Shown: one piece after another, positions 1-8,748 of the stretch
How the letters are laid out: each line of letters starts with the position of its first letter
How positions within the stretch are numbered: the first letter of the stretch is position 1
Assembly (NCBI GenBank): GCA_964523395.1
Contig: CAZFXS010000008.1
Span: 62,001-126,000, forward strand
DNA: 64,000 bases
Origin: JANYJZ01 sp964523395
GTDB lineage: Bacteria; Bacteroidota; Ignavibacteria; UBA10030; SZUA-254
Reading direction: 5' to 3'
Program-made: the position numbers and the translations under genes
The notes under the pieces: generated by a model
Seen by the model: the letters and a program-made list of their open reading frames with translations, nothing else
Told to the model about the DNA's origin: nothing
The model's database searches: none

Positions 1-373
1 CGATATCATCAACGCCGAGCCGAATGGCGCTGATGCCAATGGTATTCAGCGCGCCCATCGGAAACGCAATCGCGCCGTAATCGTAATTCACCAATCCGCC
101 GAAACGCTCGTCGTGCATTAATGTAATCTGAGGATAGTTCATGCGGGAAAGCCCAGCAGGATTCCAATACCCTGAAGTGACATCATTGGCAAGCGCCGTG
201 TACGCACCGCCAAGTCCTAATGCACGGCCGCCGACGCCGATTGCAAGAAATTCACCCGCATACTTCGCGCGTGACGCTGCAAAGAGCTGACATGAATCCG
301 GTACATTCAGAAATATAACAGAAAGGAGGGCAAATGATAAATGAAGATAATACACTACGGTTTTATGGCGCAT
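1..373 (-). CDS. PorV/TodX-like outer-membrane protein, N-terminal part (cut by window edge)
   Basis: Partial gene read leftwards; it starts with ATG at 373 and runs off the window after about 124 codons. An AAGGA Shine-Dalgarno lies about 10 nt upstream. A hydrophobic signal peptide (about residues 5-30) is followed by GEFLAIGVGGRALGLGGAY, then TALANDVTSGYWNPAGL. This is the N-terminal signature of the PorV/PorQ/UPF0164 group of FadL-like beta-barrels. In T9SS organisms PorV shuttles cargo from the translocon, but many paralogues exist and their individual roles are unknown. It resembles the complete gene at 34367-35800 in the same positions (GVGARSLGMGTAYTALAND). The barrel is missing here, so the exact subfamily cannot be set. 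Confidence 0.8.
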   Translation of the reverse strand, partial: MRHKTVVYYLHLSFALLSVIFLNVPDSCQLFAASRAKYAGEFLAIGVGGRALGLGGAYTALANDVTSGYWNPAGLSRMNYPQITLMHDERFGGLVNYDYGAIAFPMGALNTIGISAIRLGVDDI

Positions 374-483
374 AAAGGTTTTTTCCTTCATCAATATTCA
401 CAAAACAGATTACAAAATCAAGAAACGTTGTAACTTGTATTGTATCAATGATCGATGAACTATGCCTTTATGATATGAGGAGA

Positions 484-2310
484 TTAGACAACTTCCGTTG
501 CCCCAAAATCCCTGATGAGGGCTTTTACGACAGGATGTTCACGTAGTTCAGAAGACTGAAGTACCGGCTCAACGACAGATGGTCGCTGTTCAGGTTTTGC
601 ATTATCCATTGTAACCGTCACAGTGGGTTGAACAGGAGGTTTTACGGCAAGCATTGTTTCAAGCTTGACTTTCGCGCCGTAGATCTGATTCGCGAGATCC
701 GAAAGAAACTGACGATGACGCATGAGCGCGTCGGCATGAAAATCATCGGGACAACCGATGCGGATATTATTTCCTTCCACAGTGACAAGATGCGATTCGC
801 TCAGCCATGTCCCGACAGCAATGCGCTGCTGGCGCGCCTGGTCGACAAACTGATTCCACTTGCTTTTTGCTTCATCCAACGAAAAATTGACCGCCTGTTC
901 TTCCGTCCGGAATGTTGGCGCTTCAACCGCTGTTTTATACATAACCGGAGAAGATACTACTGAGGGTGACTGGTAAAAAGGAATCTGGTCTGATACAGAA
1001 GGAATTGCGGCTACAATCTGATCGGGCCGCAACGTCGGCTGTGTCGCTTTCACATTGCCACGCACAAGCGGAACTGTTTCTTCAACTGTATCGAGCGATA
1101 TCCGTGATTGAGCCAGCGATCCGCCGTTAAGCTTTTTTTTTAGCTCATCAATCTGCTGAAGGAGTTGATTGATCTGAACGCTTGAATCCATTTTTATCAT
1201 TTGGAGAATCGCCATTTCAAGCTTGTAGCGCGGCTGTTGCGTCCAGCGCAACGCCGATTCGGTATCGCTTGCAAGCTTCATGAGACGGAGCAAATCGTTT
1301 TCCGAAAAAGACTTTGCAATTTCGGTATATCGCTTTTTGTATACTTCCGACGTTTCAATCAGTTTTGTCGAACCGGTGGAAAGAACGATCAGTGTATTCC
1401 GGAAATGCTCAACCAATCCGCCCAAGAACTCTCGGAGGTCGTATCCGCGCTGAACGATCTCCCCAACAATGGTAATGCCCCGCTGTGAATCTTTCGCGAT
1501 AATGGCATCGGAAACAGTGAAGAAAAGCTCTTCATCGACGATCGTGAACATATCGGCGATCTGTTTCGCGTTGATCGAATTGCCGCAGAATGAAACCACC
1601 TGGTCGAAAATGCTTTGGGCGTCACGCAGAGAGCCGTCACCCCGTTTTGCAATCAGCAATAATGCATCATCGTCAGCTTTGATTTTCTCTTCGGAAGCAA
1701 TATACCGCAGACGGGCAATAATTTCTTCAATCGCGATGCGGCGGAAATCAAACCGCTGACATCTGGACAAAATTGTGAGCGGAACTTTATGATTCTCTGT
1801 TGTGGCAAAGATAAATACGATGTACGGCGGCGGCTCTTCCAGCGTTTTCAGAAGCGCGTTGAACGCTTCCTTCGTCAGCATGTGCACTTCATCGATGATG
1901 TACACTTTGTATTTGCCTTTAGCAGGTGGGTACCGTACTGCCTCGCGCAGATTGCGGATTTCATCCACACCCCTGTTGGACGCACCGTCGATTTCAAATA
2001 CATTGACGCTTCTTCCCTCGGAAATTTCCCGACAAAGTTCACATGCATTATCAGGATTCTGATCAACGGGATGAACACAGTTAATTGCTTTGGCAAGAAT
2101 GCGCGCAGTCGTAGTTTTACCGACTCCACGCGGGCCGCTAAAAATGTATGAATGCGAAAGCCGGTTGGTCGCAATGGCATTGCGTAATGTTGTCGTTACA
2201 TGCGATTGACCTACGATATCCTCAAAGACCTGCGGACGCCACTTGCGCGCAGTGACGATATATTTCGCCGGTTCTCCGGATTCTTTTGCTATGACAGGTT
2301 TTTTCGGAAT
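484..2310 (-). CDS. dnaX: DNA polymerase III subunit gamma/tau, probable ATT start
   Basis: Clamp-loader ATPase that opens the beta clamp onto primed DNA in the replisome. The N-terminal AAA+ module is intact: ARKWRPQVFEDIVGQ, Walker A GPRGVGKTTTA, a zinc-binding cysteine group (AINC, then CELC), Walker B YIIDEVHMLT and sensor 1 ATTENHKVPLTILSRCQRF. A less conserved tau-like C-terminus follows. From GTG 1968 the product would lack the P-loop, so the true start must be upstream. The frame is open to a TGA at 2340-2338, but codons between that stop and 1968 include no ATG, GTG or TTG. The best start is ATT at 2310-2308, 9 nt after AAGGA (2324-2320). It overlaps the TAA stop of the S9 peptidase gene by one base and gives about 608 residues, normal for DnaX. 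Expression probably depends on translational coupling to that gene. A sequencing error destroying an ATG is the alternative. Confidence 0.88.
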   Translation of the reverse strand: MPKKPVIAKESGEPAKYIVTARKWRPQVFEDIVGQSHVTTTLRNAIATNRLSHSYIFSGPRGVGKTTTARILAKAINCVHPVDQNPDNACELCREISEGRSVNVFEIDGASNRGVDEIRNLREAVRYPPAKGKYKVYIIDEVHMLTKEAFNALLKTLEEPPPYIVFIFATTENHKVPLTILSRCQRFDFRRIAIEEIIARLRYIASEEKIKADDDALLLIAKRGDGSLRDAQSIFDQVVSFCGNSINAKQIADMFTIVDEELFFTVSDAIIAKDSQRGITIVGEIVQRGYDLREFLGGLVEHFRNTLIVLSTGSTKLIETSEVYKKRYTEIAKSFSENDLLRLMKLASDTESALRWTQQPRYKLEMAILQMIKMDSSVQINQLLQQIDELKKKLNGGSLAQSRISLDTVEETVPLVRGNVKATQPTLRPDQIVAAIPSVSDQIPFYQSPSVVSSPVMYKTAVEAPTFRTEEQAVNFSLDEAKSKWNQFVDQARQQRIAVGTWLSESHLVTVEGNNIRIGCPDDFHADALMRHRQFLSDLANQIYGAKVKLETMLAVKPPVQPTVTVTMDNAKPEQRPSVVEPVLQSSELREHPVVKALIRDFGATEVV

Positions 2311-4472
2311 TACTTTGTTTCCTTTTTTAAATGACGGTCAAAAAATTCTTCGATACGCGCATACTCATCGAGCCATGCTTCCGGCTCCGTGAACGAGTGC
2401 GCTTCTTCGGGATATACCATCAACTCAAATTTCTTCCCGGCTTTTTGCAGTTTGTTTACCAACTGCACCGCATCCTGGAAAAATACATTGTCATCCATCA
2501 TGCCGTGCAATAGAAGCAACGGTTTATTGAGACTATCCGCAAATGTTATTGGTGAACTTTTCTGATATTCTTTCGGATTGTCTTCCGGCTTACCCAGCCG
2601 CGCCTCGGTGTACCAGGGATTATGGCGGTAATAATTTTCCCAGCTCGTTACCGCGCGGAGCGCCGCGCCGCACGCGTAGGCATTTGAGCGCATCAGACCC
2701 ATCAATGCCATAAAGCCGCCATAGCTCCCGCCATAAATTCCCACACGGGCAGAGTCAATATACCCCAATCTTTTCAGATATTCAAGACCATCCAGCTCGT
2801 CCTGTAAATCTTTTCCGCCCAGATGCATATAGACATCCGTCCGGAAATCCCTCCCTAATCCCGCACTTCCGCGATATTCCACCTCAAAGACCACATATCC
2901 CTTCTGTGTCAACCGGTGATGAAACATGTACTCTCTATAATAGTAGCTCCAACCGCGAAACACATTCTGCAGATATCCCGCTCCATGAACAAACACCACC
3001 ACCGGATATTTTTTCAGCGGATTGAAATCATTTGGCTTATAGATCATCGCAGGAATCGATTTTTTGTCTTTGCTTGTAAAATGGACGATCTCCGGCTTTA
3101 CCCAGTCAATTTTCGTAAACTCGTCCGGCACCGAAGCTGTAAGCTGCCGCTCCTTGTCCATCCGTGCGAAGATGCCGTTTGTGGTTCCATCAACCATGCT
3201 TGCCGCTGATGCGGTAGAGATACGCACCAATTCAGACGGTTTGGCAAAGTTAGAGTATGTGGCAAGAATGAATGTTCCGTCTTTGGACATGGAAGGGCTT
3301 TCGTATGTCCCTTCACGCGACGTCAACCGTTTGATGTTTTTGGTTTTCAGATCAAGCGAGTACAATTGCCACTGCGCATGTTCCTCTTTGTTGGCAAGAA
3401 AATAGATTGACGCGCCGGAAGGATCAATATCAAACCAGGTGATTTCCCATTTTCCTTCAGTCAGCTGGGTCATATTTTTTCCGGGAAGCGACATCCTGTA
3501 GAGATGGTTCCATCCTGTTTTCTCACTCGTAGTGATAAAAGATTTTCCATCAGGCATCCAACGTGTTGTTGCGAGACCTCCTTCGACCCACGCTTTGTCT
3601 TTTTCTTCATAAATCTGTACTGCTTTTCCGCTATCCGTATCGGCAAGAAATATTTCGCGTTCTTTTCTGTTCGCGGAAAACCGTTCGATGAAGATGCTTT
3701 TACTGTCAGGTGACGGCGCGACATCACCAAGGAAAAACCTCTCTTCTCCCGGCAGCTTCACATAAATTGTTTTTCCCGTGTCAACGGGAGCCAAACCGAT
3801 CTTCGTTTTGCCGATACCGCCGCGGAACGATGACGTTGTTACATCTTTTCCGGTGTAACGAGGGGTAATAAATTCGGGAAGTCCCTCGCGCGTACTTTCA
3901 ATGAAAGTAACCTTTTTACCGTTTGGCAGCATATCGCGCATGTACGATGACCAGTCCTTTGGAGCAGGCTTTAGAATTTCAGAGATCCCCGTCCTGCCGA
4001 TTGTCAACGCAAACGTTCTGTCGCCCGAGCTGAAAAACAGCATCGAACCATCCTTCGACCAGGAAAGCCCGCCTTCTCTGTCATCAGTTTTTGTCAATCG
4101 TTCAAAATTTTTGAAGTGATGATCAGTTAAAAAGATATCTCCCTTTTTTGTGCAGGCTATTGTCCTGGAATCCGGCGACCACTCAATCTCACCAAGTAAT
4201 GTATCCTGAATCATGTGCATATCGTTGCCATCGGAGTTCATCATCCAATAACGGTACTTGTTATTGTTAGTGCTATCCCAGCGGAAGATGATAAACTTCC
4301 CATCGGGGGAAATATTTGGGCTTGTCGGCCGGCTCCCGGCGATATACGGCTTGTTAAAAATGCGTTCCAACGGAAGAACAGATTGAGCAGAGGTAACAAC
4401 GGATGAAAGGATTATGATATAGCAGATTAACAGAAATACAGCGCAATGTGACTTCATCATAGCGATTCTCAT
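2310..4472 (-). CDS. S9 family peptidase (prolyl oligopeptidase/DPP IV-like), secreted
   Basis: Serine peptidase of 720 residues with a signal peptide (about residues 8-29, ending near TSAQ). A WD40/TolB-like beta-propeller (about 40-430) carries repeated S.DGK and W..DG motifs. The C-terminal alpha/beta-hydrolase domain has the nucleophile in GIYGGSYGGF, the acid near GMMDDNVFF and the base in EEAHSF. Such enzymes cleave short peptides, often after proline, in the periplasm. It probably supports peptide use. ATG 4472 is followed by two further Met codons within six residues, so the start could be 12-15 nt later. A clear promoter lies 23 nt upstream. dnaX follows with a one-base overlap on the same strand, an unusual operon partner. 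Confidence 0.9.
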   Translation of the reverse strand: MRIAMMKSHCAVFLLICYIIILSSVVTSAQSVLPLERIFNKPYIAGSRPTSPNISPDGKFIIFRWDSTNNNKYRYWMMNSDGNDMHMIQDTLLGEIEWSPDSRTIACTKKGDIFLTDHHFKNFERLTKTDDREGGLSWSKDGSMLFFSSGDRTFALTIGRTGISEILKPAPKDWSSYMRDMLPNGKKVTFIESTREGLPEFITPRYTGKDVTTSSFRGGIGKTKIGLAPVDTGKTIYVKLPGEERFFLGDVAPSPDSKSIFIERFSANRKEREIFLADTDSGKAVQIYEEKDKAWVEGGLATTRWMPDGKSFITTSEKTGWNHLYRMSLPGKNMTQLTEGKWEITWFDIDPSGASIYFLANKEEHAQWQLYSLDLKTKNIKRLTSREGTYESPSMSKDGTFILATYSNFAKPSELVRISTASAASMVDGTTNGIFARMDKERQLTASVPDEFTKIDWVKPEIVHFTSKDKKSIPAMIYKPNDFNPLKKYPVVVFVHGAGYLQNVFRGWSYYYREYMFHHRLTQKGYVVFEVEYRGSAGLGRDFRTDVYMHLGGKDLQDELDGLEYLKRLGYIDSARVGIYGGSYGGFMALMGLMRSNAYACGAALRAVTSWENYYRHNPWYTEARLGKPEDNPKEYQKSSPITFADSLNKPLLLLHGMMDDNVFFQDAVQLVNKLQKAGKKFELMVYPEEAHSFTEPEAWLDEYARIEEFFDRHLKKETK

Positions 4473-4494
4473 TATGAGTAAAATTTTTATGAAA

Positions 4495-4525
4495 TGAATA
4501 TACAGAGCATACGGATGAGATACAA
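4495..4525 (-). promoter_or_regulatory. Bacteroidota-type promoter for the S9 peptidase-dnaX unit
   Basis: On the minus strand TTG (4525-4523), exactly 20 nt, then TATATTCA (4502-4495), matching the -33 TTG / -7 TAnnTTTG pattern of Bacteroidota sigma-A. It points at ATG 4472. It faces away from the plus-strand promoter at 4595-4625. Confidence 0.6.
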
Positions 4526-4594
4526 TAAATGATTCGGATTAAGCTGGTTTATCTTACATATTACAATCTTATGTACTCAAATTCCTTTCAAGAT

Positions 4595-4625
4595 TTGACA
4601 CCATTTATTTATTTCACTATGTTTT
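4595..4625 (+). promoter_or_regulatory. Bacteroidota-type promoter for the racemase-family gene
   Basis: TTG (4595-4597), 20 nt, TATGTTTT (4618-4625). It lies 22 nt before ATG 4648, giving a short leader. Confidence 0.6.
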
Positions 4626-4647
4626 TCATATCACTGTTGATTGATAT

Positions 4648-5340
4648 ATGAAAACCCTCGGCCTCATCGGCGGGATGACGTGGTCGTCCACCGTCGAATA
4701 TTACAAATACATCAACCGGATCACCAACCAAAAACTGGGCGGAGATCATTCGGCAAAATGTATTCTTCGCTCTCTCGACTTTTCCGACATCGTCGAGAAC
4801 AACAGGAAGAACGACATGGATGGTATCGCCGCAATGCTTGCCGATGCCGCTCGCAATCTGCAGAACGCCGGCGCCGATGCCATCGTCATCTGCGCAAATA
4901 CCATGCACATGCACGCCGATGTGATACAACGGCAGATCGGTATCCCGATCATTCACCTTGTTGTCGCGACCGCGAATGAAATCACCAGACGGGAACTGAA
5001 AACAGTCGCGCTCCTCGGTACAAAATACACAATGGAATTAGATTTCTACAAAACTATCCTTGCAGAATACGAAATTGTTACTATGATTCCGGGACAGGCT
5101 GACCGGGATTTTATCCATGCTACAATCTATAAAGAGCTGGCACGGGGCAAATTCCTGTCTGACACCAAACAGCATTATCTTGACATCATCGGCAGGCTTG
5201 CCGCTGACGGAGCTGAAGGTGTCATTCTCGGGTGTACGGAGATCCCGCTTCTCATCACCTCAAACGATTCGCCAATACCTTCCTTTGATACAACGTACAT
5301 TCATGCAAGCGCCGCAGTTGAATTCGCACTGTCGGAATAA
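4648..5340 (+). CDS. aspartate/glutamate racemase family protein
   Basis: A 230-residue protein of the Asp/Glu/hydantoin racemase superfamily, which uses two cysteines for cofactor-independent racemisation. The N-terminus reads KTLGLIGGMTWSSTVEYY. The first catalytic Cys is in IVICANTMHMHAD (about residue 85) and the second in GVILGCTEIPLLI (about 195). Length and motifs fit YgeA/RacX-type amino-acid racemases better than MurI, since the MurI signature DSGVGG is absent. Substrate is not predictable from sequence. It is monocistronic, with its own promoter 22 nt upstream. Confidence 0.88.
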   Translation: MKTLGLIGGMTWSSTVEYYKYINRITNQKLGGDHSAKCILRSLDFSDIVENNRKNDMDGIAAMLADAARNLQNAGADAIVICANTMHMHADVIQRQIGIPIIHLVVATANEITRRELKTVALLGTKYTMELDFYKTILAEYEIVTMIPGQADRDFIHATIYKELARGKFLSDTKQHYLDIIGRLAADGAEGVILGCTEIPLLITSNDSPIPSFDTTYIHASAAVEFALSE

Positions 5341-5366
5341 TTGTAACGGCGAAGCTTCATCTTCAA

Positions 5367-5398
5367 TTTGACTTCCGCATCCGCGTTGAATATCTTTG
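5367..5398 (+). promoter_or_regulatory. Consensus Bacteroidota promoter for the DUF1801 gene
   Basis: TTTG (5367-5370), 20 nt, then a perfect TATCTTTG (5391-5398), 41 nt before ATG 5440. One of the cleanest examples in the window. Confidence 0.7.
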
Positions 5399-5439
5399 GA
5401 GCGGAAACAGCGTAGAATCTCTTTTTCGAAAGGACTAAT

Positions 5440-6039
5440 ATGGGAAAGAAAGACCCCCGTGTTGACGCATATATCGCGAAGTCGGCGGATTTCGCGAAAC
5501 CGGTATTACGCCACATCCGCACCGTCGTACACGACGCATGCCCCAATGTGGAAGAAACATTAAAATGGAGCATGCCCTCGTTTATGTACAAAGGCATACT
5601 CTGCGGCATGGCGGCGTTCAAACAGCATTGCACGTTCGGGTTCTGGAAACATTCTCTTCTTATAAAGAACAATAGCAAGAACGAAGATGCGATGGGACAG
5701 TTCGGCAGAATCACAAGCGTAAAAGACCTTCCTTCCGAAAAAGTCCTGGCAAGCCTCGTCAAAAAAGCCATGGAGCTTAATGAAGATGGCGTGAAAATGC
5801 CGGCAAGAGCGAAGAAACCGAAACAAAAGCTTGTCCCGCACCCTGATTTCATATCAGCCCTCAAGAAAAATAAAAACGCGCTCGTCGTGTACCAGAACTT
5901 TACTTACAGCCACAAGAAAGAATATGTTGAATGGATCAACGAAGCGAAGCGCGACGAGACCCGCGAACGCCGAATCGCAACCGCGATTGAGTGGATTTCG
6001 CAGGGCAAATCAAAAGAGTGGAAATACATGAATTGTTGA
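5440..6039 (+). CDS. DUF1801/YdeI-type protein
   Basis: A 199-residue soluble protein. The N-terminal half (about 5-115) is DUF1801-like: DPRVDAYIAKSADFAKPVL, then the conserved LKWSMPSFMYKGILCGMAAFK. The C-terminal part (about 150-199) has the helical YdeI tail (KKEYVEWINEAKRDETRERRI, then EWISQGKSKEWKY). Family members are described as YdeI/OmpD-associated; biochemical function is unknown. AAAGGACTAAT precedes ATG 5440 as a Shine-Dalgarno, and a consensus promoter lies upstream. A second YdeI-family gene lies at 8070-8618 on the other side of the DUF4153 gene. Confidence 0.82.
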   Translation: MGKKDPRVDAYIAKSADFAKPVLRHIRTVVHDACPNVEETLKWSMPSFMYKGILCGMAAFKQHCTFGFWKHSLLIKNNSKNEDAMGQFGRITSVKDLPSEKVLASLVKKAMELNEDGVKMPARAKKPKQKLVPHPDFISALKKNKNALVVYQNFTYSHKKEYVEWINEAKRDETRERRIATAIEWISQGKSKEWKYMNC

Positions 6040-6216
6040 CCTATATAATGCCATCCCGCACCAGGTGCGATTTCATCCGGAGAGAAACCGAACATTCAAG
6101 TTTTGTGTGCTAGGATGAAATCACAAAACTCGGATTGATTGTTGCTTGGACGTCATTAGATAAGGCAGCAACAGGCAAGCGATTGTGATCACCCACGTTA
6201 ATAAAGGAAAAGAAAA

Positions 6217-8073
6217 ATGAAACTCCCCTCCCTACGATATCTTGCCCAGGAATCTTCCGAGACGCTCACGCGTTTCCCGCTTGCGGTTCTCAGTGCCGTC
6301 ATCGGAACGGCGGCATGGATAACCATCATCAACCACTCCACAAAACTGATGCCGAGCATGGAGTATCTTTACAACACCGCGGCGGTCGGTTTGCTTGGTA
6401 TCTCTCTTGGGACAGCAGTTGTCTGCTTTGCAGAGAGGAACAGGTGGCCGTTCGGCACCTCACTTCTCGCTCAGGCGGTCGCAGGTACACTACTGTTCGT
6501 CTATTATTATTCCCTCCCGGGAAATATTTTCGCGGGCACACAGCTCGACATCATCCGGTTTTTTCTGTTTACTTCAGGCCTGCACTTTCTTGTCGCAATC
6601 GCGCCGTTTATCGGCAAAGGCACCATCGATGGTTTCTGGGAATTTAATAAAGCGCTCTTTCTCCGCTTTCTCACGGCTGGAATTTATTCAGGTGTTCTGT
6701 TTGCCGGGCTTGCCATTGCGCTAGCCGCCGTAGATAATTTATTTAACGTCGACATCTGGCCGAAACGTTATTTTCAGCTCTGGTGGTTTCTCTGTGGTAT
6801 TTTTAACACGTGGTTCTTCCTCAACGGCGTACCCAAAAATTTCCAGGAACTGGATACCAATCTCTCGTATCCCAAGGGGCTCAAAATTTTCACACAGTAT
6901 ATCCTTCTCCCGCTTGTAATCATTTATGTGGTGATTCTCTACGCGTACTTTGGAAAAATTGTTGCCGAGTGGGACTGGCCAAAAGGCTGGGTCGGCTATC
7001 TTGTACTCGGATTTTCCGTCAGCGGCATTTTGTCGTTGCTTCTCGTCCATCCGGTTAAAGAAGCAATCGAAAATTCGTGGATACGTTTTGTCTCGCGCTG
7101 GTTCTATGTCGCGCTTCCTCCCCTTGTTATCTTATTGCTTCTTGCGGCGTTGAGGAGAATCTCAGAATACGGCATGACAGAACGAAGGTACTTCCTGATC
7201 ATTCTCGGCGTATGGCTTGCCGCGATTTCTCTCTATTTTATTTTCAGCAAAGTAAAAAATATCAAAGTCATTCCCGCGAGTTTATTTTTCCTTTCGTTTA
7301 TCACTTCCTTCGGGCCGTGGGGTGCATTTAGTATTTCAGAGCACAATCAGCTCGGCCGCTTGGAAGAAGTACTGATAAAAAATAACATACTCGTTGACGG
7401 CAAGATCCGCGCCGCAAGCGGAGAAATTCCGTTCGAAGATTCAAAACGGATTAATTCCATCATCCGCTATATCTGCGAAGTGCACACGACCTCTGGCATC
7501 CAGCCCTGGTTCGATGTCTCGCTTGATTCGCTTCTCGATAAATCGAGTTCACTCTATACGTACAGAAATTATAATGACCAGGCAATGCAGATTGTGAAAC
7601 TACTGGGAATTCCTCAGATTGCAGAGTGGCAGACAGAACCGGACGCCGTACCGACCGGCTACACATTTTCCGCTGATGACAAAGCTATGATATACGTGGA
7701 TGGATACAAGTATCTGATGAAATCCATTTCGTTAAACTCATCTGATAGTACGACAACCCTGCACATCGAAAATACAGACTGGATGATTGAATTCAGCGCC
7801 GCGAACCAGACCATGAGTCTTAGCACATCCGGCAGTGATGGCCACCATTTTGGAATTGACATGAAACCGGTGGTTATGAAACTTGTGAAGCAATATTCCC
7901 CCGACGGCAGATTTATCAGCCGCACCGTCCCCGCGGAAGAAATGGCAATTGAGCAGGAACAGGGTGGGGTAAAAATAAAACTGCTCTTCCGGACAATGAG
8001 TTACCATTCAATGTCGCACGCGAAACAGCTCAATTCGGTTTTGTTTGACCTGATGCTTCACCCGGGTTCATGA
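6217..8073 (+). CDS. DUF4153 domain-containing membrane protein
   Basis: A 618-residue integral membrane protein. About a dozen hydrophobic segments cover residues 15-375 (for example LAVLSAVIGTAAWITII and LPLVIIYVVILYAYFG). A soluble C-terminal part of about 240 residues follows, including a DSLLDKSSSLYTYRNYN region. This layout and the N-terminal RYLAQESSETLTRFPLAVL fit DUF4153, common in Bacteroidota and of unknown function. The start is supported by AAAGGAAAAG just before ATG 6217. The stop overlaps the next gene as ATGA at 8070, so the two are translationally coupled. Confidence 0.8.
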   Translation: MKLPSLRYLAQESSETLTRFPLAVLSAVIGTAAWITIINHSTKLMPSMEYLYNTAAVGLLGISLGTAVVCFAERNRWPFGTSLLAQAVAGTLLFVYYYSLPGNIFAGTQLDIIRFFLFTSGLHFLVAIAPFIGKGTIDGFWEFNKALFLRFLTAGIYSGVLFAGLAIALAAVDNLFNVDIWPKRYFQLWWFLCGIFNTWFFLNGVPKNFQELDTNLSYPKGLKIFTQYILLPLVIIYVVILYAYFGKIVAEWDWPKGWVGYLVLGFSVSGILSLLLVHPVKEAIENSWIRFVSRWFYVALPPLVILLLLAALRRISEYGMTERRYFLIILGVWLAAISLYFIFSKVKNIKVIPASLFFLSFITSFGPWGAFSISEHNQLGRLEEVLIKNNILVDGKIRAASGEIPFEDSKRINSIIRYICEVHTTSGIQPWFDVSLDSLLDKSSSLYTYRNYNDQAMQIVKLLGIPQIAEWQTEPDAVPTGYTFSADDKAMIYVDGYKYLMKSISLNSSDSTTTLHIENTDWMIEFSAANQTMSLSTSGSDGHHFGIDMKPVVMKLVKQYSPDGRFISRTVPAEEMAIEQEQGGVKIKLLFRTMSYHSMSHAKQLNSVLFDLMLHPGS

Positions 8074-8618
8074 AAATAGGAAAGAAGCTTTACGTCACCA
8101 ACAGAAAAGCGTGGCGGTCATGGCTTTCGAAGCATTACAAAACTGACAAGGATATCTGGCTGGTCTATTACAGGAAGGATTCCGGAAAACCAAGAATTCC
8201 CTACGACGACGCGGTGGAGGAGGCATTATGCTATGGGTGGATAGACAGCATTGTGAAGAAGGTTACTAAGGAGTCGTTTGCCCAGCGTTTCACCCCGAGA
8301 AATCCGAAGAGCAGTTATTCTCCGCTGAATAAAGAACGGCTGAAGAATTTAGTCGCGAAGAAAAAAGTAATTAAACCGGTGCTCGTGACGTTACCGGAGT
8401 TGCCGGAAGGCGCGTTTGTCATTCCTCCCGACATCCTGAAAGCATTAAAAGCAGACAAACTTGTATGGAAAAATTTTCAATCGTTTCCCGAGCGCTACAA
8501 GCGCATCCGCATTGGTTTTATCAATGGCTCCAGAAACCGGCCAGATGCTTTCAAACAGCGGCTTGCCTACTTTATCAAGATGACGGCACAAAATAAGCGA
8601 TACGGAACGATGAAATAA
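8070..8618 (+). CDS. YdeI/OmpD-associated family protein
   Basis: A 182-residue soluble protein of the YdeI family, sometimes named bacteriocin-protection. The signature is clear: KLYVTNRKAWRSWLSKHY, WLVYYRKDSGKPRIPYDDAV, the hallmark EEALCYGWIDS, then FAQRFTPRNPKSSYSPLNKE. The C-terminal helical part has YKRIRIGFINGSRNRPDAFK. Molecular role is unknown. The ATG at 8070 overlaps the DUF4153 stop in an ATGA, so the two are one transcript. Confidence 0.88.
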   Translation: MKIGKKLYVTNRKAWRSWLSKHYKTDKDIWLVYYRKDSGKPRIPYDDAVEEALCYGWIDSIVKKVTKESFAQRFTPRNPKSSYSPLNKERLKNLVAKKKVIKPVLVTLPELPEGAFVIPPDILKALKADKLVWKNFQSFPERYKRIRIGFINGSRNRPDAFKQRLAYFIKMTAQNKRYGTMK

Positions 8619-8691
8619 TTACCTGGTGGCTTGTTTTACCTACTTAATCAGTCTCGCAAAATGATGTTTCTTCTTTTTCGGTCTTTCCTTC

Positions 8692-8722
8692 TTGACGATG
8701 GCTTGGTAATGCATTATCTTGT
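8692..8722 (+). promoter_or_regulatory. Probable promoter for the giant T9SS cargo gene
   Basis: TTG (8692-8694), 20 nt, TATCTTGT (8715-8722). It lies 26 nt before the GTG start at 8749, with AGGGGG as Shine-Dalgarno in between. Confidence 0.55.
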
Positions 8723-8748
8723 AAAAGAATTCTTCAGGGGGTTGTTGG

